Below, piece after piece: positions 34,832-46,667 of a stretch of 64,000 bases of DNA. The position numbers were made by a program, and so were the translations under genes. This DNA is from Neospora caninum Liverpool. Taxonomy: Eukaryota > Apicomplexa > Conoidasida > Eucoccidiorida > Sarcocystidae. The notes beneath the pieces were generated by a model, which did not search any database, was not told the origin of the DNA, and saw only the letters and a list, made by a program, of their open reading frames with translations. The DNA is taken from NCBI RefSeq assembly GCF_000208865.1, contig NC_018387.1:868001-932000 (forward strand). Direction: 5' to 3'. Numbering within the stretch: the stretch's first letter is position 1; each line of letters opens with the position of its first letter.

Positions 34832-36996
34832 CTTTGAGTCACGCGACGTGAGCAGATGCGGCGAATCTAAAACAGAACAAGAGACGCGCAAGGCAGGAGA
34901 GGAACGGGAGGCACGCGACACGGATCCAGGGGGATCTCCAGGCGCGAGGGGTGTAAGGGGCCGTGCAGGAAAAGGCAAGGCAGAAAGACATCTCCCAGGA
35001 GCGAGGTGGGTGTCCGGGGACGAACCAGCAGAAGGCAAGGAGAAGGGACAAGGCGAGAGAGAAGAAGCTGAAGGCGCCTCCATCCTCGATTTCGACTACG
35101 CAGCAGGCGACTCGGGAGAGCGGATTTCCCGCTGGGGCCTTCGCCGCTTCACCCGCTCTTCTCTTGTCCAACCCGAGTCTCTGTGGGCACCGCAAAAGAG
35201 ACTCTGCGCTTTGAGGAAAAAAACTCGGCATGTGTCTCCGCGGGGTGAGAGCCCCTTTCGGACCAGTTCATTCCGCGCAAGGAGATTTGTGTCAGTCTCG
35301 GAGCGAGTCGGAAGACTCTGAGGCCATCTTCTCGCCTCTGTCGCCGAGCAGACGTGTACCCGAGGCTCTTTGGTTTTCGCGACAGGCTGTCGAAACGCAT
35401 GCATCCGTTGCTTGACTCGTGCACTCCGTTTCTCGCGAAAAGAGAAACTCAGCCCGCGCCGTGGTTTTCGCGTCGCGAGGGACCGGACACAAAGGCCGCA
35501 TTTTTCTCGCCGCTGCGGCGCTGACGACGCAGATGCGATTTCTTTCCAAGGCGAGAGGTGAACCGAAAGGACAAGCATTCGTTTCGCCCGCTTCGCTCAC
35601 ATCGAGAGGAAAACGAAGGAAGACCGTGAAGGGTGCACAAGGCGGGCCAGAGAAGCCTGGGGAAGGCGCGAGAGAAGAGAGGACGAAGCGAAGAACCAGC
35701 AGAGAAAAGAGACGAAGAAAGAGCAGTCAAGACGAAGAGACAGGATTGAGATGATCTCTCTCTTCTATAGCGTACAAGAGGGGACGGAGACACAGAGGCA
35801 GAGGCTGCAGGCAAGGCCCTCGAGACTTTCTTTCCTCTCGAGAAGCGAACGGAGCGAAGGAAGACGAAAGAAACGACGTTTGCTACTCCTGCGCTTCGTC
35901 TTTCTTCTCTCTTTTGCCGCCTGTCCCTGTCGATCACCCGCCGTTGTCTACCGGGCGGTACGGCGGCGCGGGTTCAGAAGGCAAACGAAAGAGAGAGAGA
36001 GGGTTCTGTCAGAGAGCCTCACTGTTCCCCTCTTTTGACGAAAGAGAAACAGAAACGAAACAGATGGGCCGAAGCTGGTCGTGATTTCTGACGCCCTGTG
36101 TCTTGCCTGGGAGTGAGCGGAGAGACGCAGTGTGCACGACTTCTCGGGGCTGCATGCGCATGCAGCCCGCACACACATCGACGCATTTGAGTCGGTTTTG
36201 TGAGGAAAACTAGCCAGCGACAAAATTTCATTTCCTGTCGCGCTTAAAAACTACAAACGGCCTCCGTCCCTTTTCTCATGAAAGAGCCGTCGTTATCACC
36301 GCCAGTTTTTTCCCTTTTCTGGTCTCGTCTTCTGTTTTCCTCCATCTTCGGCTTTGTTGTCTTCTCTGCGGTGCCGCATGCTGGCCAGGCTCGTGGTTCA
36401 GGGACGCAGGCAGGTTTAATTTCCTGAGATTGCCGGTGAAACGCACGGCGGGAAGAGAGAGAAGTGGGAGACTCAAGAAAAACGGTCGAAAAGCGGAAAG
36501 AAGGAGAGAGCAGACCCAGCAAGGCAACGACCTGGGAAGGATAACACAGAGCGGAGAAGCGGCAACATAACTCAGAAGGGAGCCAGAAGCAGAGAGACAC
36601 AGAGAAGGAGGAAGAGAGAGAGAGGGAGGAAGAGAGAGAGAGGAAGAGAGAAAGATAACAAGAGAAGCAGAGGTGGTAATACCTGGACATGGCTCTTTCC
36701 CGTCAGTAGAGGGAGCGAGGAGGAGATAAGGCGAAGAAGAGAGCGATGCCTCTCTCCGAGGAGGCAGTCATGTTCAGCCGAAGGAAGATGAACATGTGGA
36801 GGGTGAGGCGTCTAGGACGCGATAGGCGAGTAACACGAATTCGAGACACCTTGAAATGGAAGCAAACCAAGGAAGAAGGGAGTGAGGGGGGAAAAAGCGT
36901 GAACAAAAATGGAGAGAGTCGTCGAACGCCCAGAGACAGAGAAGGCAGCAGACCGAGAACGCTAGACATCTGCATACTACTTTGCCGCTTGTCAAG
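34832..36996. other. Divergent promoter region, helicase / RAP-like gene
   Basis: About 2.2 kb between the two starts. It contains GA-rich tracts (36595-36660) and a perfect palindrome carrying two TGCATGC boxes at 36147-36168. An alternative upstream ATG for the helicase frame exists at 35083. No separate gene is supported. Confidence 0.5.
36147..36168. promoter_or_regulatory. 22-bp perfect palindrome with two TGCATGC boxes
   Basis: The sequence between these coordinates equals its own reverse complement and contains TGCATGC followed by GCATGCA, centred between the divergent helicase and RAP-like genes. TGCATGC-like motifs are known promoter elements in Toxoplasma and are bound by ApiAP2-type factors in apicomplexans. 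Use as a shared control element is inference from position. Confidence 0.45.
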
Positions 36997-39900
36997 ATGA
37001 ATCCCTTCTCTTCTACTAGCTTGTTCTCTTCCGCCTTTCAGCTCTCTGCCCCAGTGCGGTCTCTGGCGGTATTATCTCGAAGGGGGAAGCACAGCATGTC
37101 CACTGTCTCTCCAAACGTTTTCTCTCTTTTCTCCGCTTCGAGGGCATCTCCGCCTCCTGCTTCCCAGACGTGCGAGCTGTTGCGAGCAGCGCTTCCTTTC
37201 ATCTCTCATTCTTCTTTTTCTTCTTCGTGTCTCTGCGAAGGCTCTTCTTTGCTTCCATCTAATGCGCACTTTTTCTCCTGCGGTTCCACAGATCCGCCGG
37301 GGTCTCTCCGCGGCTTCGCTGCATGCATCAAACCGAGCCCTGGCGGGTGCCATGCTACAGTGCGTGTTGGCGGCGTGAAGAGGACACCAGAGGAAGAAGA
37401 AAAAACGGAGGAGACACTCCGTACGGTTCAGGCAGACGCCGCCGCTTTGCAACGAGAGATGGAGGGACACAGGGGAGACGCCGCCGGAGGCTGCCGAGTG
37501 AAGAACCCCGTTCAACTTGGCGGCTCTGCGGCGACGAAGGCGAGTCTGGGAGAGGGCGACACTCGAGTGGAGGAAGACGCCGAGATCGGACTCTGGTTTC
37601 AGGAGGCAAGCAGCGAAGGCGCGGCTCAGGGAGGGGAGCGGGAAGTGGAAGCAACAAAGGCGCATGCAGTTCGAAGCGCTGCTTCGAGCCGGCCGGCCAA
37701 CATCCCTCGAGAGAGAAGCCTGGCGCGAGATGACGCGCTCGCTGCGTGTCTTCAGGTAGATGTTCTCTTGTCTCTCCTGCAACGCCACACGCGGGAAACG
37801 AACGAACGCGAAAAGAGAGAACCATGCAGGGAACCCACCCTCGGAACAAACGCGAGCGCGACAGGCCTGGATTGGAAGTTACACACACCGCACTGTGGTG
37901 CCGCCGAATTGCCTGCGCCGCCGTCTTCGCTCGCCGTTTCGTCTTCTCCATCTTCTCTAGCGTTCTCGTACGCTGTTCCGTCGCCTCTTACTTCGCAATC
38001 TTCTCTTTCGTTTTCGGCTTCTGCTCCCGCAGCGGCCTCTCCGCTCGTGTCGCCTGTCTCTTCTTCGCCGTCTCCGTCCTCGGTGTCGCTACCAGACTCC
38101 TCCGCAGAGGCAAGTCTTTCGCCCTCGTTTCTTCTCCAAGTCATGCATGCGCTCGCTGCGCGGTCGTCCAGTCTTTCTCTGTCTCAGCTCCTCCGCCTCG
38201 CTTGGAGTCTCGCCTCTCTCCGGTTAGAAAACGTTGCTTCTCCCGCAGTGTCTGCGCGTGCTCCATCCTCGTCTTCGTTTCTCTCGCCGTCGTCCTCCCG
38301 TGCCACGCTTTCGTCTCCTGCTTGTTCTTTGAGTTCGTCCCCAGTTCCTCCTCCTGCGCTCGGTTCGACAGGCGCTTCTTCTGCTTGGTTGCCTCTTCTC
38401 TGGGGCGCACGCCGTCGCCTCATCGACAGTCTCTTTCGACGACTGCATTCCGCCGCATGGCCTGTTGTCGCGCCTTCGTCTCCTTCCTCACTCGCCTCGC
38501 CTGCGACGCCTTCACCCCCTTCTCGAGGACCCGGTCTCTCACGTTCCTCTCCTTACCGCTCCTCTCCTTCGCCTCTGGTTTCCTCGTCTCCGTCTGCTTC
38601 CCCTACTCCGCCCGCATCTTCTCTTGCCCGGGGTATCAGCGCAATATCAACGCTTTTGGACCCCCGAGCAAAGGAGCGATTTCCGCTTGTCCTCTCTCTC
38701 ATTCTTCCTCGTCTTTTTCGCCTTTTTGCATCGCAAATAGACACAGAATATGATTCTCTTCGTCGGCCTTCCCAATGGGCTTCACCGGGACAGCCGCCGG
38801 CTCCCCTTTTTGCAGCCTCTCTCTCTCCTTCTCCGTCGTCTTCTTCCCCTGCTTCTCTGTCTTCTTCTTCCTCTCCTTCTCCGTGTCCTCCGCCTTCTTC
38901 CTTGTCTGCTCCCTCTCCTGGTGATTTTCATTCCCATTCTCGTCCTTCTCTTCCTTTTGTTTCCGCCACGTCGCCTGCCTGTGAAAAGAACCAAGTCCTT
39001 CCTTCTGTAGCCCCAATTCTCTCCAGTCTGCCTTCGCCCCAGGCAGGAGAAGCTTCTCCATCTGCACTTGCATCTCCTGCTCGCGGCCATTCACCTCTCC
39101 AGGAGACGAAGAACTATCTCGCTTCTCCAACTCCTCGGGAGGCGTCCTCGTTCCTCTTCGCACTCGTGCTTGGAGGTTGTGCCCGCCTCAATCTCCGTCC
39201 CCCTCTTGAGCTTCTCGAGGCCTTCAACCGCATTTGCCTCCTAAGTGTATGCGAAGCCTCAGTAACCAGTTTCCGATTCTCTTCTTCCTCTTCGTCCGCG
39301 TTCCCGTTTCCTGCCTCAGATCTTTCCTCCGCTGACTCGACTCGACTGCCCGTTTCGTCCCGTTCCTCGTCTGATTCGGCTGACTCGGCGGCTCCACCTT
39401 GGCCGCCTGCTTTGGCAGACTCTATCCGCTGTGCCGAATCTCCTCCCCCGATCCGTGACATTTCCCTTCTTCTTCTCTCTTTGTCCCGTGTGGAAGCGAC
39501 TGCGGACTCTTCGCGTCTTCTTCACGCGTCGACGCCGCTGCTCTCAGCGTACCTGAGGTCTCTGGTGTCTCCAGATTCGGAGCACCCGCCCCGCTATCTT
39601 CTTCCGGCTTCAGCGGCTTCCGTTTCGCCTCCCCGTAAAGACACCGGGGCTGGCGCAGCGTCTCTGAACCTCGCGAATCTCCTCACAGCCTCTGCGTTGC
39701 ATGCGCAGATGGCGTGCGAGGTCGATCGGGCGGCTTCGGGAAGAGGAACGCGCCGGAGCGCGCCCTTCCCCAGAGAAGATCCGCCAGAGTTACACGCTCC
39801 GGACTCGTCCTCGGCCTGTTTGTCTCCGCCGTCTGTGTTGGGCTTCTCGTCTATCCCCTCTGCCTCCTCGTCGTCTACGCCCTCGCTCTGTCCGTGCGCG

Positions 39901-41827
39901 CGTTCGCCCTCCCCTTATTCGTCCTCGGATCCTCTGCCTTCTGCCGCACTGTGGCGACGCGTGGCCGTTGGGTGTTTGCATGCATGCGCAGCCCTAGCGA
40001 GAAACAGTCGGAAGCGCCAAGGCGACCAGGGCTGGCAGTCAGCAACCGCGACGCCGCGTCCCTCAGAGGCGCGGGTTGCTTCCGACGGCAGGGAGACAGC
40101 AGCGCTGGCCTCTCCACAAAGCGCAGGCCTCGAGGAGTGTGTCGCTCCTCTCGGCTCAAGGGAACAGGGATATGCCCCGTCGGAATCATCTGCGGAGCGC
40201 CTTGTCACAAGCGGGCCGACGCCTGGCGGTTCCGACCAGGCGCCTGCCGCCTCTTCATGCGCTTCCGGCTTTCCTCGTCGGTCTCTTTTCGCTGCGCCGT
40301 GTGCTTGCGACTCGCCAGGCGCCGAAGACGGACCTCTCGCTGCCTCGCTGGAGCGACAGGTGACGTTGTGTTGCTTGGCGTTTTCGCCTTCTCCAGATGA
40401 GGGCGCAGAGCGACAAAGACGACGCGGGCGTGCCTGGCGCCGTCCCGGCTCTCGCTGGTTCCATCGCCTTACGTTTGTTTCGAGGGCGAGACGCGGAAGC
40501 GAACGAACCGCCCGGCGTTTTTCCGCGCTGGAGTCAATAGCGACAGGGGTGCCCGAGAGGCCTCGAAAGGGAGAGAAGAAGGAAAGGAGACATGCCTGCA
40601 CCAAACAGCAAGTGCGTGTGAGAAGCAGCGTCTTCTCGGGGCTTCTTCATGCCGAGGAAACCGGAACGGGCGTCGGCAACGGGGTCTGGGTGCGACGCCC
40701 AGATGGCAAAAAGGGAAGTGCAGGTCGTGTGCGACAGAGGGTCAAATACGCGTCCGGGAAGGGATATGGAAGACGCCAAAGAGAAGCAAATCGGGAGACG
40801 ATACACCCGCTCCTCTCGGCGTGTTCTACGGATACCCTCGTATGGCTAGTTGGACTCCTGAGGACACACTACGCCGGAGCCGGGGAAGGGACAAGAGGGA
40901 CACATCGTGGGAAAGCGGACGCGCTCCCCGGAAAGAAAGGAACACCTCGAGATGGGCGAGGACGGAGTCCCAACAGCGAAGAGGAACAGGAGAAGGGCGA
41001 AAGGGACGACGAGCCGAAACAGAGCGATGTCCTCCCGCAAAGCAGTGAAGGCTTAACTGCGAGCGGAGGCGGAACCGCGGGAGACACATGGCAGAGACAG
41101 ACCAGAGTAAAGGAGTACCCGGAGAAAGAAGGAAGAGGAAGACGATCCCGTCTAGAAGACGAGGTGAGCGAGGCAGAGAAGCAGCAAGACGACACCTTAC
41201 CCCAAGTGTACTCGTTTCTTCCTGCTTGTCCGTTCTCTTTCGTTTCATATTCTGGCGTGTCGGCTTCCTTCCCGGCATCCTTGTGTCCTCATGCACTACC
41301 GCTGTCTCTCCTTGGCTTCTCGCCATTTCACTCGTCCGTTTCTTGCTTCTGGTTCACCCATCGCCCGCCTTGAATCGCTGTCCTTTTGTTCTTCCTGTGC
41401 GCAACCGGACAATTTACTTGTGCGTACTCGTTGCTGTGTTTGTTCTCTGTTTCCAACTTACTTGGTGAATCGGCAGGTCTTTCATACGCTAGACGGCATT
41501 CTTCCTGCTCTGCATCTAACTCTCCGTCAGTCACCAAACGTCTCCGCAGCGAGTCCCTTTCCCCCTTCGCCTGTCTCCGTTGGAGCCCAACGCGGTCGGA
41601 GAGGCCTGTATGGGGCGCGCCACGCAGCCGCCTGCGTCTTTCCCTGCCTCGCTTACGAAGTAGTCTGCAATGCGTCTGCCTACCCCTACACCGTCGACAT
41701 TCTTTTGAGAGAAAAGATGAGAGACGAGAGCGGGACAAGCGCACGAAGAGGGGAGTCTGCGGCTGTGCGAAGCCGGGTAGGGTCCCGGCAAGAGGCAACT
41801 TCATGCAGAAAAGGAAACGTCACCTGA
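36997..41827 (+). CDS. Very large mitochondrial-type RAP/HPR-like protein
   Basis: Exon 1 (36997-41163) encodes 1389 aa without a break. Exon 2 (41477-41827) follows in phase 0 after a gtgagc donor and a cggcag acceptor, giving 1505 aa. The N-terminus (NPFSSTSLFSSAFQL, then VLSRRGK) is Ser/Arg rich and lacks acids, as in mitochondrial presequences. Leucine-rich helical units such as LLRLAWSLASLRL, DISLLLLSLSRVEA and DTLVWLVGLL, separated by long Ser/Pro insertions, resemble the helical repeats of RAP / FAST-kinase-like organelle RNA-binding proteins, which are expanded in apicomplexans. The block LAYEVVCNASAYPYTVDILL in exon 2 (split here as LAYEVVCNAS and AYPYTVDILL) resembles the segment at the start of a RAP domain, but the following conserved part is missing, so a further exon may exist. 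The stop at 41825-41827 lies in a 20-base direct repeat. Family assignment is tentative; the coding call for exon 1 is strong. Confidence 0.6.
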
Positions 41828-41853
41828 AAGAAAGAAACGTCACCTGAAAGAAA
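41814..41853. repeat. 20-bp tandem direct repeat
   Basis: Two identical 20-base copies (GAAACGTCACCTGAAAGAAA) side by side. The predicted stop of the RAP-like gene is in the first copy. Confidence 0.9.
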
Positions 41854-43452
41854 GATATCCTTAGACACAGTCGTTTCTTCTTTGGCACCGAGTGTACAGG
41901 GCGACGTGCTTCCGTCTTTAAGGACAGAACTGCGAGCATCTGTCTCGTTCGTTTTCCTTCTTTGATTCACTCTTCCACGTGCTGTACCTGCCTCTATCTC
42001 TCTTCATCTTCTCCGTTTCGACTCTTCAGCTGTTCCTTCTTCGGATAAAAGGGTTCCTGGCCTCTTAACTTTCGTCTGCCTGTCATCTCTGGAGCGAATG
42101 TCTCCTATGTTTCGTTTTTTCTTTGCACGTCTTATCCACGTGCTGCTAATCTCGCTTGCCCCGCCCTGGCTTCACCCAGCTCCGACAAACACGGAACCAT
42201 CTGCATCACCCTGTCCACCGTCGGGCTAACTTAGCGCCAATGTTGCTTTGCAACAAATTACGCCTTACAAGCGACAGACCACCGGACGCCGCTGTGAAGC
42301 CGTGGTTCGTAGACCTACCGTTTCCGCATTCAGAGATATATGCTTCACACTTTTCAACGCATCCACATGCTCTGGCGTCCCGCACACCGATTCTGCCTGT
42401 CTGCAGCTTCTGTACACTTTCTTGTGGGTATGCAGGGGTTCTCAACCTTCTCTGCGTCTGTGTGTCTCTCGTCTCCAGTGCTTTCCTAAAACCACCCGAG
42501 AAAGGAACGTCTAAGGGCGATCTCTGCTGTCGATCAATCGCCCCATCCACGGCGCGTTCTGGTGTTGAGACTGGCATGGCCATATGAAACAGACGAAGAG
42601 AGTGTGCTCGACTCGACTAGATTCGAGAGGCTGCAGTCGCAGGAAGGCCAACAATACCCGATAAGGCGTGTATCGACACACCAAACGGCGGGCAGAAACC
42701 GGTGCGTCTTTTTCCTCTCAACGGCCCTTAGAAAGTGCCCTTGTTGCTGTACAGAAAGCGGCGACATCTGATGCAGGACTAAACGTCGAGCCGTCGAAAG
42801 GCAAAGCTAAATCTGGCGAATCCAGACAACGACTGGTCATTGGAATACAGATCGGGGCTGGTCTGCATGCACCACGAAATGTCCAGTCTCTCAAGAGCGA
42901 TCGAACGTCTCTTTCGTCTTACGTTCCCGGCTCGCCTTCCCCACAGCTCTCTGAGGGAAAGTATACAAAAGCAAGATACCCCTTTAGTTCCTTCTCTCCT
43001 GAACTTAACAGCATTCTTCTCTCTTTCCCTCTCCAAATTCCCCTTTTGTTCTCCTGTTTTCTCCCTGTGTCTCCATGTCTTTCCTGCTTCGCCTCCTTCC
43101 CCGCCGCTCCCTTTCTCTTGTTCCACGCTTTCTTTGCATCTCTTTCTTCCCCGTTTCCGAGCCCTTCCGCCGCAGCATCTTCACTTTAGTCCCAGCGCCC
43201 CTGGAGGCTTGTAGGGTGAGATCCACAGGGGCTGCATGCTTCTGGGAAGCGTCATTTTCCAGTTGCTCATCTCAGGCGACAAGGCTGTCTGCAGTATAGG
43301 TGACGAGAGACAGCTGGTGCCGTCGCAAGCACGTCCAGGACGACAGTCTTCGGGTCCTCTTGATCTTCGTTCGCACGGAAGACGAGATCCTTTGTCTCCA
43401 ACGCTTCCCACCACAGCTTGCCTCAGTACAGCACTTCTGCGAGGGAATGTGA
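41828..43452. other. Convergent intergenic region
   Basis: About 1.6 kb between the RAP-like gene and the aldehyde dehydrogenase stop. It has strong pyrimidine tracts on the plus strand (43000-43180), which might precede a further RAP exon, but I found no convincing coding block. Confidence 0.45.
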
Positions 43453-45863
43453 TTAGCAGGCGCTCTCTCCAGGCAGAACGTCGCTGGGGTGGTCAACCTT
43501 CGAGTACACCGCCTTGATCTCCAAGTACGGGAACAAGCCTTCTTCGCCTCCTTCCCTGACGAAAAAGTGAACCGAAACGGTTAGCACACGGCGTCGGAGG
43601 TCTGATTCCACGCGCCGCTCTCTCAGGCGAAAAGTACACATGTAGTGAACAGGCGGGGAACCCAGACACAAGACAAAGTTGCAAGACGAAACTCCCGGTG
43701 CGTGTGGACAGGAGGCGCGAGACGCGCGAAAGGACAGAGAGAAAAAAGACCGTGGTCCTGAGTTCCGGCCGAAGCAGACGAAGAAAGCATAGCAGGATGA
43801 AGCCTTCTTCGATAAGGGATTGCGTGCATGCAGGGATATCCCAACCTCCCTATATCGGCACCCGGAGAGAGGAAAGAGGAAACCGCAGAACGCGGGTGCT
43901 AATTCAGGGAAACATTTCTCTTCCACACGATCGACAGGACTCGTGAGACACGCGTGTACGTCTTCAGCCTCATCGCCGGCACGGCGGGCGTCACGAGAGA
44001 AACAACGGCGAGGACGCGCGTTACGCGCATTGTCGAGGACTAAAGTAGCGCAGATAAAACAAACGAATCGTGCGACTCCCCTCTCCGAGAATCCACTGAC
44101 CTTCCGTAGCCGCTCTGCTTGAAGCCGCCGAAAGGCGCCGCGATATCGGTCGTGTTGTAGCAGTTGATGAAGACGTTACCGGCCTTCAGTCTGAAGACAG
44201 CGAGAAAAAGTGGAGCAACGAAGGGATACGCGACTGTACTGGTCCGGTTGTACGTCTGGCGTCGACGCCCACAAAATGCACCGTTCTACATCCCCACTTG
44301 TGTGCACCTGCATGCACACATACATACAAATATATCTCTATAAACTATAATATATATATGTATATATATATGTATATATATGTATATATATGTATACATG
44401 TGCAGATGTACGTCTACAAATGTATGACAGAATACACCACGCTGACGATAGGCCGTCGAGCGACCCGTGTTCTATTGTTCTGCCCGACAGTTTGCGCATA
44501 TTCCCGTCCACATATAAAACAGATACACATATTGGCCTTGGTTCGATATACGAAAAAATCGGCGTAGGCGCATGGCACCAGGACGGCAGGGGTTTCTGGG
44601 GCTGCGGCGGAATCGCCATGCTGAGTGCTTTCGTGGAGTTGTCCGTAGGCGATGGCGAGGCGGTCCCACAGACAGAGAACCGATGACGATGTCCCGAGCC
44701 GTCAAAAAGACGCACGGACGCCGGGTGTCTCGGCCGTTCGGGAGGGCGTGTGGAGAGGAGACCCATTTGTGTGTCTTTGCTGCCAGGGGCTCACGGAGCT
44801 CCGCTCTTTTTTTGTTCAGAAAACAAAAACCCCAGCATGCCTTGCTCCAGCACCGAGGTCGGTGCTCAGGCAGGCTGCACGGGTGGCGTCAGAAACGGAA
44901 ACGGACACAACCTCACGGTGGTGTTGCTTGCTCACCCTTTTCGGGGGGTCGATGCAACCGACAAAAACACAGCCTCGCGTGCTACAACCTGGCATACCTG
45001 TTCGCGCAGTGGTAGGCCAAGCCGATATCCTTCGTGCAGATTCCGGCTCCGAGACCGTAGTGCGATTCGTTTGCCCTGTCGATCTGCATGCAGATGAGAC
45101 AAAGTGCGACGCACGAGAACAGGGGAACCATTTTGGCAGGCACAGAGAGGAGAGACCGCAGAACCCGTGGGACACACACTGCTGGGGCAGGATGCACACA
45201 CCACGAAACAAAACCGCCCGCTGTGGCATGCACCAAAAGCGGTCACACTCATCTTGACGCGCAGCTCTTTGTGCAGTGGAAAAACCCAGGAAAAGAAGGC
45301 TGCATGTGCACTTTGTGCGTGTGCTCAGATCACCACACGCGCACGTGGAGACGCAAAAATCACCATTATTGGCACCGTGCATCAGGACGAAGAACTTCAA
45401 CGTTCGCTGGCGTGAACAAAAAAGAGATGCTGCATGCATGCATGTGGTATGTCCTACGCACATCGCGAGTTGCGTAGACTCGTAGGTCCATCTACGCACA
45501 CGTTTCTCTAAGAACACACATCTATGGATATCTATATACCTAGATACGTAAAATGACAAATGTGTACATGTAGGTAAGCACACATGCAGATTCCTAGGCA
45601 CAGGGAGTTCGGTGCGGGTATTCGCGTCCTGAAGAGAAGGCCGGAGCGAGCGGAAAGAGAGTTGCCTTACTGCTTCATCTGCAGTCTTGAACTTGAGCAG
45701 GCAAATAACCGGTCCAAATATCTCTTCCTTCGCGATTGTCATATCATCCGACACGTCGGTGAAGATGGTGGGCATCACCCAGAAGCCTCTGCGAGAACCC
45801 GCACAGCGCACAGCTCTCGACACACATATCCACACCTACTCACATATGTATATATACATATGC

Positions 45864-45897
<34 letters not shown>

Positions 45898-46628
45898 GCC
45901 TACATGCATGCATAGAATCTCACAAAAAACGCGTATGCATCCCTATAGATGTGCATGTATGTATTTCTGGAGCTCGCTAGGCGGAGTTTTGCCATGCGCA
46001 TTTGAAGGGTGCCTTTGTGCGTGTTTCGCTTACTTTCCTTCCTTCTCGGTGCCTCCCATGGCAACTGTTGCGCCCTCAGCAATGCCTTGTTGGATGTATT
46101 TCATGACTCGGTCGAATTGAATCTTGTCGACGAGAGGGCCCTGTGTGCAGGCCTTGTCTTGCGGGCACAGCAAATGGAGGTGGGTTTTGACGAATGTCTT
46201 CAGATGGTCAAGGAACGCGTCGTGCACAGATTCCTGCACGAAGACGCGACTGCTGGCTACGCAGCACTGACCTGAGACAGCGAAGTTCGAATTCACAAAA
46301 GACAATGGACGCACCATGTGCATGCAAGCCCGCATAGAAAACACGTATAGGCATAAAGGAATTTGAATGCACAAAGAGCTGTCCTCGCGCAGAGAAATGA
46401 CCGTATCTAACTCTATACATAACTGTGTAAATATGCACATGCACACCACAATTCGTACCTAAAGACAGGAACTCGCATAGACATATATATTTGCACATGT
46501 GTAAGAAATGAGTGAACGTTTATGTCGGCGCATGTTTTGTATACAGCTAGAGACAGATAACGCGCCCCTGGTTACCTTTTGTATGCGAATGAGCAGTGTC
46601 TGTGCATCTGCATACATATGCATACGTA

Positions 46629-46667
<39 letters not shown>

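Noticed and set aside
34832..35083. Upstream in-frame ATG extending the helicase by 84 residues.
   Set aside because: The extension would place the signal peptide internally; the ATG at 34831 begins directly at a signal sequence.
42156..42587. Candidate further RAP exon after the large gene.
   Set aside because: Translation lacks the DGP.H-type or other conserved RAP residues, and splice phase could not be set.
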